In this document: positions 10,424 through 24,958 of the stretch, piece after piece
How the letters are laid out: each line of letters opens with the position of its first letter
Position numbering within the stretch: position 1 is the stretch's first letter
Source: Phalacrocorax aristotelis
Taxonomy: Eukaryota; Chordata; Aves; Suliformes; Phalacrocoracidae
Direction of reading: 5' to 3'
Assembly (NCBI RefSeq): GCF_949628215.1
Contig: NC_134279.1
Location: forward strand, 60,495,766-60,559,765
DNA: 64,000 nt
Notes under the pieces: model-generated
Told to the model about the DNA's origin: nothing
Database searches by the model: none
The model's input: the letters and a program-made list of their open reading frames with translations, nothing else
Made by a program: the position numbers and the translations under genes

Positions 10424-12140
10424 ACTTAATTTATACATAATCACCATAATACCAGTTTCTATTGTGGAAACTATTAGGGTTTCCATTTTCCTTAATTTTT
10501 CTTCTTACTTACAGGTAACTGGCATTAGTTTATAATAAACAGCAAGGAAAGCAGCAATATTCATAGCTGTTTTTATACAGGCATAGATATTTAAAGTAGA
10601 AAAAGGGATTGAATAGATGCCTTGTTAAATTTGTTTTCATACTCTATTCTTTCTAGATCAGTTCATATCTTTTAATATGATGTACATTTGATATAAACAA
10701 AGAAATGCATATATAATAAATGCAACAAATTGGCTCACACAATCTCAATATCTTTTCCTTTTCAGCCTCAGGAAAGAATTAATGTTGCCAATAACTTTAG
10801 AACTATAAGTTGCATTGTTTTAATGTGCAGTTAATCACATAGCCAAAAGTTTCTTTCTCCAGAATTTATCAGGATGAATGAGTTTAATGGAAACTTACTG
10901 TATCTTCAGTTTTTTTCATTTCTGTTGTGCAATTGCCCTATATTGTCTTCCTATATATGTCCTGCAAAAGAAAAATAAAATTAAGCAAATGCAAAAATAA
11001 GACTAATAATATAATTCTAATCTCAAATGGAAAATGTAAGTACTTAGATGTTACATCGGAGCAACTACTGTGTTCACTTTACATAAAATAAATTTGCAGT
11101 AAAAGGCTACAAGTCAAGAATGCATTTAAGATATTCTGAGTCCTGGTTCGGACAATTTTCTATTAGAAAATATTGATTGATGACATAATTTGCATGATAC
11201 TTAACATATAAGCAATAGACAATATCATAGAAATGCCTAAATACTCATGGTAACCCTGCTTCTGCATATAATCAAGTATTTCCGGTTTTAAAAATCAGAT
11301 GGTTTCTCTAACAATGGTTTCTCACCTTAGGGACATAGAATTAGGAAAAACGGTAACAAAGGGTCATTTACTACTGCTGCAAACTACTATCGCATGATCC
11401 CTTTATTAAAACTTTCTAGCTTCTTCTTAAGAAACAGTAGCATTTCTAGACTTGCCTTCAGAGGAAGGTAACCTGTAAAGATTATTTCAAAACTTTAGTT
11501 GTGTCGTACCTAGGAAATTTTCCCAATTACATCTTAAATATATTCACTTTCAGTTTATGCTCACTTTTCTTTCTACTAGCATTCTGCTTCAGTTTAAATC
11601 CCTTTCTCCCTCTCAAGGGTAAGTAATCCTATGGTAAGCACATCCTTGATACAGTATGTGTGCTTTCCTTTTATCATCAGACCTCTAGTAGTTGTAACTA
11701 TTCCTTGTGTCAAAGTTTGTTCAGAAGTTCTGTTAAAGATAATCCAGTCTGTCTGGTCTTTTTCAGATGATGTTTTTCTTCTTTCATATGTACTATTGAT
11801 GTCATGTGGAATTATTCTTAGTCATGCAGAATCAAGAAAAAATATATTTTTCCTCTTAAATATACACTTATGTGTTTGAGTAGAAAAAATGATTATTATT
11901 ACTGAAAAGGTTAAACTCTGAGCTCTGCTTCCTGCTACAGTATATTAGTTACCATTTCTGCACCTTCATTCCAATCAGCTAACAAGATACTTCTTCCTAA
12001 AAATGGAAGCTGTAATTTTGTTTAGCTTAGGGTCTGCATCTTGATTATCTTTAGTCTGTACCCTGTCCTTTCTTCTCATATTCCTCACCCCCACCCATCT
12101 TCAGACTTAAAAGTACTGTGTAGCTTTCATTACTGGTTAG
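10424..12140. other. Unique AT-rich stretch with tandem splice-like site
   Basis: About 1.7 kb of AT-rich DNA. The only notable signal is a pyrimidine-rich 3' splice-site-like tract at 10480-10514 followed directly by GTAACT (see findings). I see no gene. Confidence 0.5.
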
Positions 12141-14085
12141 TCACAGAATCAGAATCACAGAATGGTAGGGGTTGGAAGGGACTCTGGAGACCATCTTGTC
12201 CAACCCCCCTGCTTGAGCTGGCACACCTAGAGCAGGGGGCACAGGAACGCGTCCAGACGGGTTTTGAATGTCTCCAGGGAAGGGACCCCACAGCCTCCCT
12301 GGGCAGCCTGTGCCCCTGCTCTGGCACCCTCACAGGAAAGTAGTTTTTCCTCATATACAGATGGAACTTCCTGTGTTCCAACTTGTGCCCATTGCCCCTT
12401 GGCCTGTCATTGGGCACCACTGAAAAGAGTCCAGTCCCATCCTCTTGACACCCACCCTTTAGATATTTATAGGTATTGATGAGATCCCCCCTCAGTCTTC
12501 TCCAGGCTGAACAAACCCAGGTCTCTCAGCCTTTCCTCATAAGGTATGTGCTCCTGTCCCCTGATCATCTTGGTAGCTCTGCGCTGGACCTGCTCAAGCA
12601 GTTCGCTGTCCTTCTTAAACTGGGGGGGCCAAAACTGGACACAGTACTCCAGATGTAGTCTCACTGGAACAGAGTAGAAGCTAAGGATAACCTCCCTCAA
12701 CCTGCTGGCCGCACTCCTTTTAAGGTACCTTCTTGGCCACAGGGGCACTTTGGTGGTTCAGAGTCAGCTTGCTGTCCACCAGCATTCCCAGGTCCTTCTC
12801 AGCAGAGCCACTTTCCAGCAGGTCAGCCCCCAGCCTGTACTGGTGCCTGGGGTTGTTCCTCCCCAGGTGCAGGACCTTGCACTTGCTCTTGTTGAATTTC
12901 ATGAGGTTCCACTTGGCCCAGCTCTCCAGCCTGTCCAGGTCTCGCTGGGTGGCAGCACAGCCTTCCAGTGTATCAGCCACTCCTCCCAGCTTGGTATCAT
13001 CAGCAAACTTGCTGATGTTACACTCTTATCTGATCATCTAGGTCACTGATGAATGTATTGAACAGGGCTGGACCCAGCACAAACCCCTGGGGAACACCAC
13101 TAGTGACAGGCCTCCAACCAGACTCTGCTCCATTGATCACGACCCTCTGAGTTCTGTTGTTGAGCCAGTTCTCTATCCACCTCCCTGTCCGCTCATCTAA
13201 TCCATACTTCTTTAGCTTGTCCGTGTGGATGTTATGGGGGACAGTGTCCAAAGCCTTGCTGAAGTCAAGGTAAACAACATCCACTGCTCTCCCTTCGTCG
13301 ACCCAGCCAGTCACACCAGCATAGAAGGCTGTCTGGTTGGTCAAGCACGATCTTCCCTTGGTGAATCCATGTTGACTACTTCTGATAACCTTCTTGTCCT
13401 CTGTATGCCTGGAGATGACCTCCAGGATGAACTGCTCTATCACCTTTCCGGGGATGGAGGGGAGGCTGACTGGCCTATAGTTTCCTGGGTCCGCCTTTTT
13501 GCCCTTTTTAAAGACTGGAGTGACATTTGCTGTCCTCCAGTCCTCAGGCACCTCTCCTATCCTCCACAGACTTTCAAAGATGATGGAGAGTGTCTTGGCA
13601 AGAACACCCGCCAGCTCCCTCAGCACTCATGGGTGCATTCAGTAACTCCGCCTTCTCTGCATCCTGCGTCACCAGGGCCCCTTCCTTGTTCAGCAGTGGG
13701 CCCACTGTATCCCCAGCCTTCCATTTACTGCTGATGTATTTGAAGAAGCCCTTCTTGTTATCTTTGACATGCATTGCCAGATTTAGTTCCAGGTGGGCCT
13801 TGGCCTTCCTCGGTGCATCTCTGCATATCCTGACCATGTTCCTATATTCCTCCCAAGCGGCAGTCCCTTTTTCCACATACTGTGAACCTCCCTCTTCCAT
13901 TTGAGTTTCTCTAGAAGCTCTTTGCTCATCCATGCAGGTCTCCTGGCTCCTCTGCCTGTCTTCTTCCTCCTAGGGATGCACCGATCTTGAGCTCAGAGGA
14001 AGTGGTCTTTGAATATTGACCAGCTTTCTTGGACTTTTTGAGCCTTAGCCCAGGGATTCCATGGGAGTCTATTTCCCCCTTCTCC
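12141..14085 (-). mobile_element. CR1 LINE, long 5'-truncated copy
   Basis: The longest CR1 copy here, about 1.95 kb on the minus strand. Its 3' end is at 12141, where cacagaatcacagaat-type tail repeats lead into the 3' UTR block ggttggaagggactctgg. Going right, the minus strand encodes the C-terminal domain, the reverse transcriptase palm and then its N-terminal part. The 5' edge near 14085 is approximate, since the homology fades. The endonuclease domain and 5' UTR are missing, as is usual for CR1 copies. The reading frame is broken in at least three places, so it cannot move by itself. Confidence 0.93.
12467..13933 (-). pseudogene. CR1 reverse transcriptase remnant
   Basis: Minus-strand remnant of the CR1 ORF2 polyprotein, which normally reverse-transcribes element RNA at a nicked chromosomal target. 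It survives as four open pieces in three frames. 13933-13574 is the pre-RT linker (KAKAHLELNLAMHVKDNKKGF start). 13626-13018 carries RT motifs [19 protein letters not shown] and [14 protein letters not shown]. 12980-12720 and 12748-12467 carry the thumb and C-terminal region ([12 protein letters not shown]). The catalytic FADD box is intact as sequence (12996-13007), but it lies in a different frame from the preceding palm motifs, after a shift just before 13018. This is a dead copy. Confidence 0.9.
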
Positions 14086-14089
14086 TCAC

Positions 14090-17000
14090 ACCATAGACCA
14101 GTTTTAGAGGACCCAGATCTGCACAGATGACTGTGTCCATGAGTTATTTCTGTTGTTGTATGTTTCTGGTTTTATATTAAATAATTATGTAATACAAAAT
14201 CAATTTAAAAGTCCATGAGTAAAGATACAATGAGACCATTAGTGTACAGATTTCAGCTCCCTTTTACTTTTGATCTTTCAGTTCCCATTCATTATTCTTG
14301 CTAAACTATGGTAATATACAGGCAGATTTCAATATGAGGAATGAGGATGATGTACATCCTACTCAACTTCTAATCTGAATAATTAAAGTGTTTTCCAAGG
14401 AGAACACAGAACTGGATTCTGTTATGCAGAAGATCTCTCAATGTCCAAAGTATGTCCAAAATATCCCACTGCAGAAGAAATACTGTGTAAAATAGTAAAA
14501 TCTGTGGCACTTTCTCTCCTGGTAGATAATAATTTTGCAAAACAAGGACCTTGAGTCCCTATCATGTCTTCTCCCAGGAGACCTTTTTGTGTCCTCTGAG
14601 TCTCTATTAAGCGTGGGGAGAAGTGAGTTTGAATCACCCTGCTAGGTTTAATGTCCCAAAACATGCATTCTGTATCTAGTTTTTAGTCTATTAAGATGCC
14701 TTCTTTCTTAGATTGGTACACATAGGTATAAAGCATGACAAGTTTAACTTTTCTCTATTACATTATAGATTGTGGGTTTGATATATCTTACAGGCTCCCT
14801 ATTTTTTCCCGACTGCTGGGTCGATTAAGTCAAGAGTCTTGTTTTCTTATAACATTATTGCATGTAGTCATTTTACTTGAAGCAGTTCATCTGTTCCTGC
14901 TTCAAATTTACTGTTCTCTCTACCTAGCAGATTTATTTTGTTCACACAATATTTTGTTGCCTTTTCCTAATCTGAAATCTAAATCTTAAACTGTCATCAA
15001 GGATTTGATGAGCTGGCTCTAAAAGCTCAAGTTATTGGGTTAATATGGTCTAGAAAGCAGAGATCAGCCCTGACAATTCTGTTTAAGCTATCTTCTCAGA
15101 GGTACTCATAAAATATGGTTGACTAGAAGAGGTGAAGGAAATGTCTGAGGAGAAAAAAAATCAGTGAGCAAAACCGTTAACTTTCTTTGTGCTTTCCATA
15201 TTCTTAAGTCAGGGGTAGTTGCTTTTAGCTTTGTAGGATTCTGTAGTACTCCAAGATGCAGAATAATCCTTTTGACACACTCTATCAAGCGCTTTTTAAA
15301 AATCAATAAAAACATTATGTAGTTCCCTTGTCTTTATGCTCAAGGAATTTCTCAGTTAGTTGTCATAGAATAAACATCTGCTTGATTGTTCCTCCTTGGC
15401 ACAAAACCCCACTTGCTGTTCTGCCAGTTGACTCCTGATGTGTGGTTTGAGTCCACATCATATCACTCAGAGGAATCATCTCGCTGGTGTAGCTTAACAG
15501 ATGCACAGTATTTAAAGCAATTTTTGTATTAATAGGTATTTTACAAAGAAAGAGAATAATAGAGTTGTCCAATATTCAACAGCTGTTTCACAAATTACTT
15601 CCTGTTGGTGTATTTTTCTTACAGGCCTTCTGGAATCCCTGTATTACCAGACTATAATTTTTAAGAGGAATTATCTTGTACCTCCTATTCTAAAAATCTA
15701 AAAATATCTTTATAGGTGTCTTCTGGGATTTATGCTATTGCAGTTGAGGAAAAAATTATATTTTATTCCAAAATATTTCTCACCATGTAAGCTTCTACTC
15801 TTCAAACTTTTACTAATCTTTATTAAAACAATCTCTACATGAGTAAATTGCTTGCAGCAATTCTCTATTCACTCATAATATTAAAGCCATAGTGTTTAAA
15901 AATTACTAAATTTAAGAATTACATGTTTCCATTAAAGACACAGAAAAAACAATTCCTTTAAAGTGATTTATCTATGGCTTGTAAGAAAATGTCTGCTTAA
16001 TTACAAGGAAATACACCGTGCATACAAAAACCTATTCTTTAAAGTAGGACAAAAAGTCTTAATTATATTTCAGTTCATTTTATATGGGGAATATATATGT
16101 AGATTTCAGTCTACTGAAAATAATAGGCAAGTCAGTGTCCATGGACAACGTTAATGTGCACCTAGAAAAACGCACCTAATGCACAAAATCTTGTTTTCCT
16201 CTATTAAGATATTTTTAGAAGTCTTGTGCTGAAACCCACAATGATATTTAAAACTGCCTTTGATCCTTCTTATTATGTTCCTTCTTATTAGGATCACTCT
16301 TACTTCAGATTCATGGCACCTCATGAAAAAAGTCAACAAATTCTGAAAGGGGTACACAGTAACACTCCAGTATCAAACTGCTTCACTGTTAGAGAATCAG
16401 AACTTTCAAACTCAATATTCTGACTGTGCTGATTTCCAGAATTATGAAAGCAGTATTTAATGAGCAAGACCAGTTTCTAAATCTCTAGAATAATTATTTT
16501 TATTATTTTAATTGGTAGTTTAGCAAAGCTGATCTTTTTCACTTGAATTTGAACTACAGTTCCAGGCATCTACTTTCCTCATCAGACCAATTAGATTGTG
16601 TCATTCAAACAATTACAGTCAAGAGACTCTTCAGAGGCAACATATGTCACTGCACAATGGAGACTGTATTTATCTGACTAAAGTTGGATAAATTACTGAA
16701 ACTCTGGTTTTTATTTATTTTTGTGTGCAAATCATTTAACAATAGATGTGAATAGGGCTGAAATTTATCTTCCTCAGTTTAAAAAGCTTAGAATATCATT
16801 CAGACTACTAGATGTCACCTCAGACAGGAAAGATGGCTTGGGGTAATACCACGTATATAAGAGAAATAGTCTTAGGATCACACTTCTTTAATAATTATTC
16901 CTCTATGAGTTACTCCACTGATAAAAACATATGAACTTTCTTCAGTAGCAGAAGTATATTTTTGTTACTTTAAAAAAATATCGTAGCTATATTTTTAGAA

Positions 17001-20000
17001 TTCTGGGCATTATGATACAGGTATCCTGGGGTTGGATTATATTAGGTGTTTGAACCCAAGAGTATTTGCAGAAATTTGGATGTGTAATGTTATATCACTG
17101 ACCGAGTCAAGAACATAACAGCTTTGAATCATTACAGCTGACACAATAGAAACTAATTGTTGCATAGCTCAAAAAATGTACACAGGCATAATTATGAATA
17201 GGAAAATGTTAAATGAGACCAAAGTCCCCTCATTATTACTAATGATCACGTCTTACAGAAGGAGATTTTTCATCACGTGCGTATTTGCTCTTAGAATTAA
17301 GTTTATTTTGATATCATTTCAAAACACACTGTAGGTGTAAAGCTGTAAGAAGTCTTTTTAGGTGGTGCATTGAACTTACTGTGCAGGTTAACATCTGATT
17401 TTGTCCAGATATTTGGTTTCTCAACATGTACGAAAAGGAAGAAAAGTGCCTGCACTAGTTGCACAGAGTATATTGTTTACCTTCTTACCCTGAAAACTCC
17501 TCAGGAAGGTTGCATTTTGGAAACAGAATGCCTGATTCAGAATAAGAATGTCTGATTTCTGATTCCTCACCACTCACTCTAGCGGTAATCTTAAAATACC
17601 TACAGAGTTTCTGAGTACTGTAATTTTTCCAATTAGGGTGACAGTGATCTTATCAAAAGGACTATGGGCATGCACATGTATGCACATACACATTAACATA
17701 TGCAAAAAAAAGACCTAATGGAAAAACATGTCTTTATAGCTTAAGAAATTTTATATTGAGTTTGCTTCTTGGAGAAATGCTGACATTTTGTACGCCCTTC
17801 TAAATACTATTATTCACTTCTGTGGTGGAAACACTTCCCAAAGGATGAGTACTACTAAGTATGGGATTGTTACAGAATCTAACAGACTAGCTTATTAGCT
17901 CATTCTGTTTTTAGAATCATCAGGTTTTGTAATTCAGGGTTCTGTTCTAAAATCAATGAAGTGTGGTCTCATGATTTCAGCTGCAACATCACTTATGTAT
18001 AAATGTATGTTAGGTGGTTTTAAAAAGTCAGTATGCTTAAATGCCAATAGCTCACCTACCTGAAAGTGAATGTTTTTGTCTCTCAAAGTATCTCCAATTC
18101 TCATAATTTGCTCATTAAATGAGCGCTTGAAAACAAAATCAATTAGATTTAGTTTAATTAATTATTTTTTTTTTCCTTCCATGTTATTGATTCATTGATT
18201 AGTATTTTCTAATGGTGAAAACTATTGAAAAAGTATAACTGGGCTAAAAAAGTTTCTTGGTTTATTATATCTTTCCAGAATAAGAATTTATATGTATAGC
18301 GCTAATCTTGTATTCTCTGTTTTGTCAGTTCGCAATTTTCTTTCTTTTATCTCCAATGGTGTACCATAATAATTTATTATAATGTGCATACAGCCTGAAT
18401 AATGTGTATGCATATGGTTGATTTGGTTTTGCAAATCCAAAAGCGGTATCAAAGACTAGCAATGTTTTTAGAAACAGGAAGAAAGTTTGCCAGTCTTTTT
18501 ACCCCACCTTTCACTAAATCCATTCTAACATCAAAATTCTGAACAAGTTCTTATGCTCAGCTGCATCATTTAAATTGAATAGTAAATCAAATAGACTATT
18601 TGTAAATTATAATTATTAAGCTAAATTATTCATTACCAATCAACTACAAACGTAAGATAAATTTTCATTGATTTTTTTTGTTTCTGCTGAGTTTGTTAGG
18701 TTAGTAATGTGTGCTGTGCGTTCTGGTGTAAACTATATTTATATTACTTTTTGATTCTTGCTACTCCTGTAATCTAAAAACATTGAAGTTATTGTATGTA
18801 AAAGGCTGATCATTTATGTCAAAACAAAAAAAATCTAGGAAGATGGAACTTATTAGAGCAATATTTTTCACATACAGACCTCTGATGAGATTACATGCAT
18901 AGTTTTCTAGATTTCATGCTTACTGAACAATTCAAATATATTCATGATGTCAGACAGACTGTTTAAATGTACATAGTTCTAAGTTTGATATTACAGGAAG
19001 CTTTATGAATCACATTTTTTAAAACTGTGTTTGAGGTGTTTTATAACCTGCAGGTACCCTAAGCCAGTAGAACTGTAGTGACATCTTGGATTGTAATCAT
19101 GATGTGCTTATTGGATCAGCTGAGGTAGAGCTAAATTCTTTGGAAGCATGAATTATTTCTATATGTAGGAATTATAATATTTAAGACCTTCTGCTGTTGT
19201 TTATTTTCTTTTTAATGGAAATCTTTTCAGACTGTATTACAGACAGAAAAAAAAGGCTGAAGTTGTATCCTTCAGACTCAGGTAATACAAACTGAGCACA
19301 TCTTGTAAGTCTCACATTATTATTTTCATTTTAACAGCATCAAATATACATATATGCAAATAGTTTCAAAGAGAATAATGTGTTTACTAGCTTAAAAGAC
19401 AGCAGAAAACTTTTTTACTGATCCATTTAAAACAAAAAGTGAGTTGATTGTAAAGGTGGAGAATAGGACTGTGTTCAAAGATATTACTAGAGACGGAACA
19501 AGCAGAAAATAAATAAATATAGAAACTGATTTGCACATCCGCATAAACTATGACACTTCACCACACTCTTAGATTTTTACTATTTATGTGTCACTGTAAA
19601 ATTTCCAATTACTAAACAAAACTTTGCAGAGCATGAAACATTTGCTGATTTCAGCTTTATTATTTAAAAATTCATCACTTAAAAATCACACCATCACTTA
19701 AAAATTCTCATCATATGTCTTAAAAGTATCACATCATACTGTCACTTAAAAATCCATATTGAACAAGTTTAACCTACAAAATTTGCTGATGACTTTCTTT
19801 ATTCAGATAATTTTAAAAGACTTACTTGACCTGCATGAAAAATAAACTCATCTTTGGGTCAGTCTCATAACTTTTCATGACTTTTTATTACTTGTTTGTA
19901 CTGCTTTTGTTCGCTAGAAGAATAATAGTACAGCTATAGTATAGAATCTCTTTTCACTATATTGCTGCCTTTTCATGGTGTAGGCCATAAAAATACATAA

Positions 20001-23000
20001 GACCCTGAAAAATAAGTGTCTGTTTACACTGGCATTCCTTAAATAAGTGCACCCTTCAAACAGCTAGGTAATGAATTAACAGAGTAATCCAAGATTAACA
20101 AAAGCTGACACAAAACATCTGTAATATTGCATATGAGCTCATAAAAATAGGAAATGCCTCAGTATTGCATTGAACAGAAATCACTGATAGTAACAGGACC
20201 TTGGAAATGTTAAACATATGAAGATGTTAATTACTGAATTAAAATTAAATTTAGATGCACAACAGAAAATTATAAGGGGGTTTCATAAAGTAAAAGACAG
20301 CCTAAAAATAATGGAAAAAGATCCGTGATTTTGAGCTCATCCACTGAACATCTGGAATCCCATTGTATATTATTTGGCCTCTAATACATTGCATTAAGCT
20401 TTCGGAATAGCATATCATTGCATTGAACAGAAAGAGCAACTCCCACAGTTGTTCATGTTGTGACTGAGTCTAAACTCTTGGAGGTCTGTTGAGGAGGGAC
20501 TGACTGTTGAGGAGGTGACACTGAAGTGCCAATAAAGAACCTCAGAAATCTTAAGGTTTTTATGTGGCCAATGTGAAAAACAGATTCTGGAAGATATAAT
20601 CAACAGTAGTCATTACTATTCTGTAATATTTAGAATTTCTTATTTTAAATTCTAAGCATATGTTATTTGACTTTATTCTTTGAGGTACACAATTTAATCA
20701 AAGCATGCTGCCCATGAGAACATACATAAATGAAAGCATTCACAGTGTTCACAATTTGTCAACGTATTTAAATATGGCATTTCCATTTGCTATTTTCTCT
20801 GCTACATAAAAAACATTTTCCAATAGTGAATGGTTTGTGAAAAAATCTCCATCATGGCTTTGGAAACGTTCTTGTTAAGTTCTGTTCAGTTGAAAAGCTA
20901 TGACCAGTAGTTACAATAGTATATGTTGAGGATGTGTTTGAACATCCGTTCCTTTGCTTGTAGAACAGTGCTTCAGGCAGGATACACCTTTCTGTAACTG
21001 CAGTGTCGAACATTTTATAGTGCAACAGATATGCACTCCTCAGATTATGTAGATCTCAAATTAACCTCATAAGGCTATCAGTAATGCAAACCTCTCATAG
21101 ATTTTTCTGTAGAGCATGTCTGCTAGCAGAGGCTAAGCATATATAGTCAATGTATGCTGCTGTTAAAAGGAATATACATGAATCTCAGATAAAAGACAGT
21201 TAAATATGACATCATGTGAAGAATTTTTGTTTGTAAAATCCAGGTGTTCAAAGTGATAGGATTTATTTTACGTGGCTGGAGATAGGTACAAGATAGGTAC
21301 ATGAAAAGACCTTTTTTAAGACAGAAGAAACAGTTACTAGTCTGTAACTGCTATGACTAGAAAGATAAAGATGTCTTGCAAAACACTTTCATGCAGTATC
21401 ATCATGATTATGACTGGTTTGATAAAATTTTAGTCTTTGAAATCTAAATATATCCAAGATTTCACCCTTGCAAAAAAATAATTTTACCTAACTTTGAGGT
21501 CAATTTTTGTGTTTGCGTGTGTGAATTTAATGATATACATTGATATTAAAATTTGTTGGTTGTGGTCCTGGTAGATTTTGGGGCTGGTGATTATGCATGA
21601 GACAGAAACTAAAAACCATGTATATGTTCTACTGGGAAAGTATCATGGGCTTTGCAATACAGAATGCCACAGAGGAAAACAAATTGTTAGAATAACATGT
21701 ATCTTAAAAAATGTCAGCTGTCTATGCTTTTGGTTAACCATTTAACTTCCTTAGAAGTTAAAGAACTATTTAAAATGAATAGCTATAAACTTTATTTTAA
21801 TAGTTCTGTGGTTAAAAATCATTGAGTGTGAAAATGCAAAAAAAAATAAGGGTCTCAGTAGGTCTACAAACTGTATTATTATGTGGTATGTGACTTATTG
21901 TTAAAAGAATTGTTGGAAGAGATTTATGATTATATTTTTTTGTTTTGTTGGGAAAAGAATTACCTGTTCTTCCTGGATTCCAGTAAGAAAGGTTCAACAA
22001 CAAATGGTTTCATAAAATAGCTGTTTTAATAAGATAGAACATAAAGAGGACTATAGATAGCAGGTAAATCTTATGTTTCTTCAGATCATGGGAACCCTGC
22101 TTCTATGCAGCATTGGATGCACCCCAGATAGATTTTCCAATGACGCTCTGTGCAGATCTGGTCCATGGACAGAAGTTCCTTATTTTTGGTCATTCGAGCT
22201 ATTATATAATTTTCTTACAAGGAAACAACTCTATTCCTAAAGTATGGTCTCATGAGAACATCTTGCTACACTTTTAGGTAAAGGCAAGGCCACACAGGTG
22301 GTGTAATCACTGCTATGAAGTGGGAGCTGCCTACAGGCTCCTCTCTTCCAGTGAGGTGGCTGAGGTTATCCTGTGGCCAAGGGCTTTGTGTAGCAAAAGG
22401 CCATACTGGATGTGCAGCATACGGCAGCACAGCACAGGCCTAGGGCTAATCACTCAGGTTAAATGTTATATGGATCAAGAACTTTTTGACTTACAATGGT
22501 CTCCCAGTCAGGATCAGTGCATTACACCCCTTGATCCACATGCAGTTTACCTTTCCCAAAGACATTATAAGTTATTTATATTAGTAACACACGGGGTTCT
22601 TATGCCTTCAGTGCAGCCCTAATAGAGCATTCATAACCTGATCAAGATCACTGACTCCTCAAATACAATGTCTTCTGTGTGCGCCTCAGTACAGTACTGA
22701 AAGAGTAGATTAATTTACCATTTCTGAAAACCCTTATCACTGTTGCAATCTGGTCACTAGGCATGCCTCTCTGAATAAAGAAATATTATATGTTGCTACA
22801 TATTGCTATATTTCAATTAAGGTGAGGAATAGATACTGACATCAGACAGGGAGTTTATTGGACCAAAATGTAAAATTATAAACTAATACCATATTATGCT
22901 TTTTCCAGCCCAGACTACAGTTGAGGATCTACTCTATCACATAACTATTAAGTTCTGATAATGAAGTGTAATGTTATTATAAACTATATTTATTTAATGA

Positions 23001-24958
23001 GACATGCAGATTCAGCCCTATGCTGCAGACATTAATATTTAAATAACATCTGAAGTTTTTGGGAGAGAACATTGTCCATTGGTTATATATGAATAGAATT
23101 ACAAGTTACTAATACTGCTTCTGAAAACCTGAAGTTTTAAAGCTCCTACCCAATCTTTTAGACAGATGTTGCTAAAATAATACTGGTCTTTTCTACTAAT
23201 ATATCTTGATATTTCTGCTCATTACACTTCACTGTTTCCTTATCTCAATTCTTTGCTCCAAATCACTCACCTTTCTTCAGTTTAAGCAGTGCTATAGTTC
23301 AAAATTCTTCCTGCTATCACTGTTTCTGAGGCATTGATCTTCACTTGTGCAGAACTGGCCTCAAAGAAGCAGAATCTGCTGCTTTTGATTGACAGGAAAG
23401 GTTTATTCCAATAATTTGAATTCAATATTTTCAGGAACGACTAGGCTAACAATGCCAGTCAAGGCATTTTGTGGCCATTCTGTAAAATGAATCAAGCTTT
23501 CAGGAAATTTGGTAAGATACTTTTACATTAATACAATTTCCAGGTACAGAACAGGAAAGTAAAGCTAGAAAGGTGCCAACAAAACTTTTTTTTTCTTTTT
23601 TTGTACCATGCAATGTAGGACAATACACATGGAAGTCAATAATTTCTGATTAGATTAAGAATTGACTGTAGTACTTCTATATGGATCTCTTCTTTATTTT
23701 TTTACCCCTGCTTCCTGAAAGACTTGTTTGATTGTCTAGCTTTTGTTTCTCTTCTCTAGTTCAGCTGAAATGGCAACTTAACAATAGAATATTTATAACT
23801 TTGACTCTTGTACTTTTCTACTTGTTCTATTTATCTATCTAAACCATGGAGCAAAAATACCATTTCCTTTAAAGCACTATTTTATAGACTCCTTGTGCTG
23901 GAAAAATTGCTGTTCCATCTTCTTGATATAGAGCATACTCTCCCAAATGTGCAGAACAGCTGGATGTATGGACCATTCCTCTTGTTTTGGAGCCTTTACA
24001 TGAGGAAGTGACTTCATCTGTTGCTCTTTAAGCTCACTTAACTTTTAAAAGTTTCCCAAGTTTGAACAACAGAAAGTTTCTTTAATATTGATTCTACTGA
24101 AACCATCACTTATTCATTACTTCATTCCTTAAGTGAAGTATACTTGCATATAAAATATATGTATTGTACATGTTTAGTTAAATATACATATATATGCTCC
24201 AATATCTGTGCAGTTACTGAAAACTCTATGCAAACAAGCAGCATGATAGACAGGTGTAGACTTTACTGATTCACATTAAAGCTCTATTTGATAGTTTTCA
24301 AACTCAGAATACGACAGTCATAAGACTTTAGGTTATGCTATTCAATGGTGTTTAGTGTGGCCTTATTCTGTTTTCACTGGTAACAATGGTAAAACTCCCA
24401 CTGACTTCAGTGCTAGATGAATTGTTATTACACTTTTAAAAATCCCCCACTTGCTGTTAACATCTAATTAAGAAAACTTATTTCACTAAAGTATACATTT
24501 CAGCCAATTGCTACAGATCTTACATCAAAACTATTAGCATGGATTCAAAGTTTTTGAGAAGCCTTTTTCTCTAGGTTGTTGTTAAAAATCGTGAAACTTC
24601 TCTAGACCATCTGCTGTTCTCCACAATGATTAAATGCACCCCTCCATAGACATCTCTTTTTTTTTTTTTTATAGATTTCCTTTTTCGTAGTTACTCTTTT
24701 AACATTCTCCTATCAAGGGACACTGTGAGAAAGAGCTTGTGGTACTCTTTCACTTAAGTAATGTCATTGCTGCATGTTGCCGATTTTTCCTGCAGCTCTT
24801 AATTTGTTTTAATTTTCAAGAGTTTTTTCTCTCCTCCAACTCTGTGTACAGGTTTGTATGCATCTTGTAGTTTCTATTAATTTTGTTTGTTTGCCATGAA
24901 TTTTGGCTATGAAACTGATATCTAAGGCTAAAATCTTGTTATTTTATCCTATATTCAG
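14090..24958. other. Long unique AT-rich stretch, no gene seen
   Basis: Nearly 11 kb without a recognisable mobile element or gene, the longest such stretch to this point. It contains a small tandem cluster at 19672-19755 and a run resembling single-copy low-GC intron. A slightly GC-richer patch at about 22290-22620 has a 100-codon plus-strand frame (22320-22622) with no recognisable domain. Many isolated splice-like sites occur, none paired convincingly. Confidence 0.5.
19672..19755. repeat. Short degenerate tandem cluster
   Basis: Three copies of TCACTTAAAAATY lie at about 19675, 19694 and 19742, with a diverged fourth between the last two (about 19716). Unit spacing is irregular, about 19 to 26 bp. 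It is a local duplication cluster in AT-rich DNA with no known function. Confidence 0.55.

Noticed and set aside
13225-13734. 169-codon plus-strand frame
   Set aside because: It is antisense to the CR1 reverse-transcriptase remnant, whose motifs are clear on the minus strand.
18050-18080. Second possible recursive splice site on the minus strand (TTTCAG/GTAGGTGAGC)
   Set aside because: The pyrimidine tract is short and interrupted by purines, so it is weaker than the 10514 site and well within chance.
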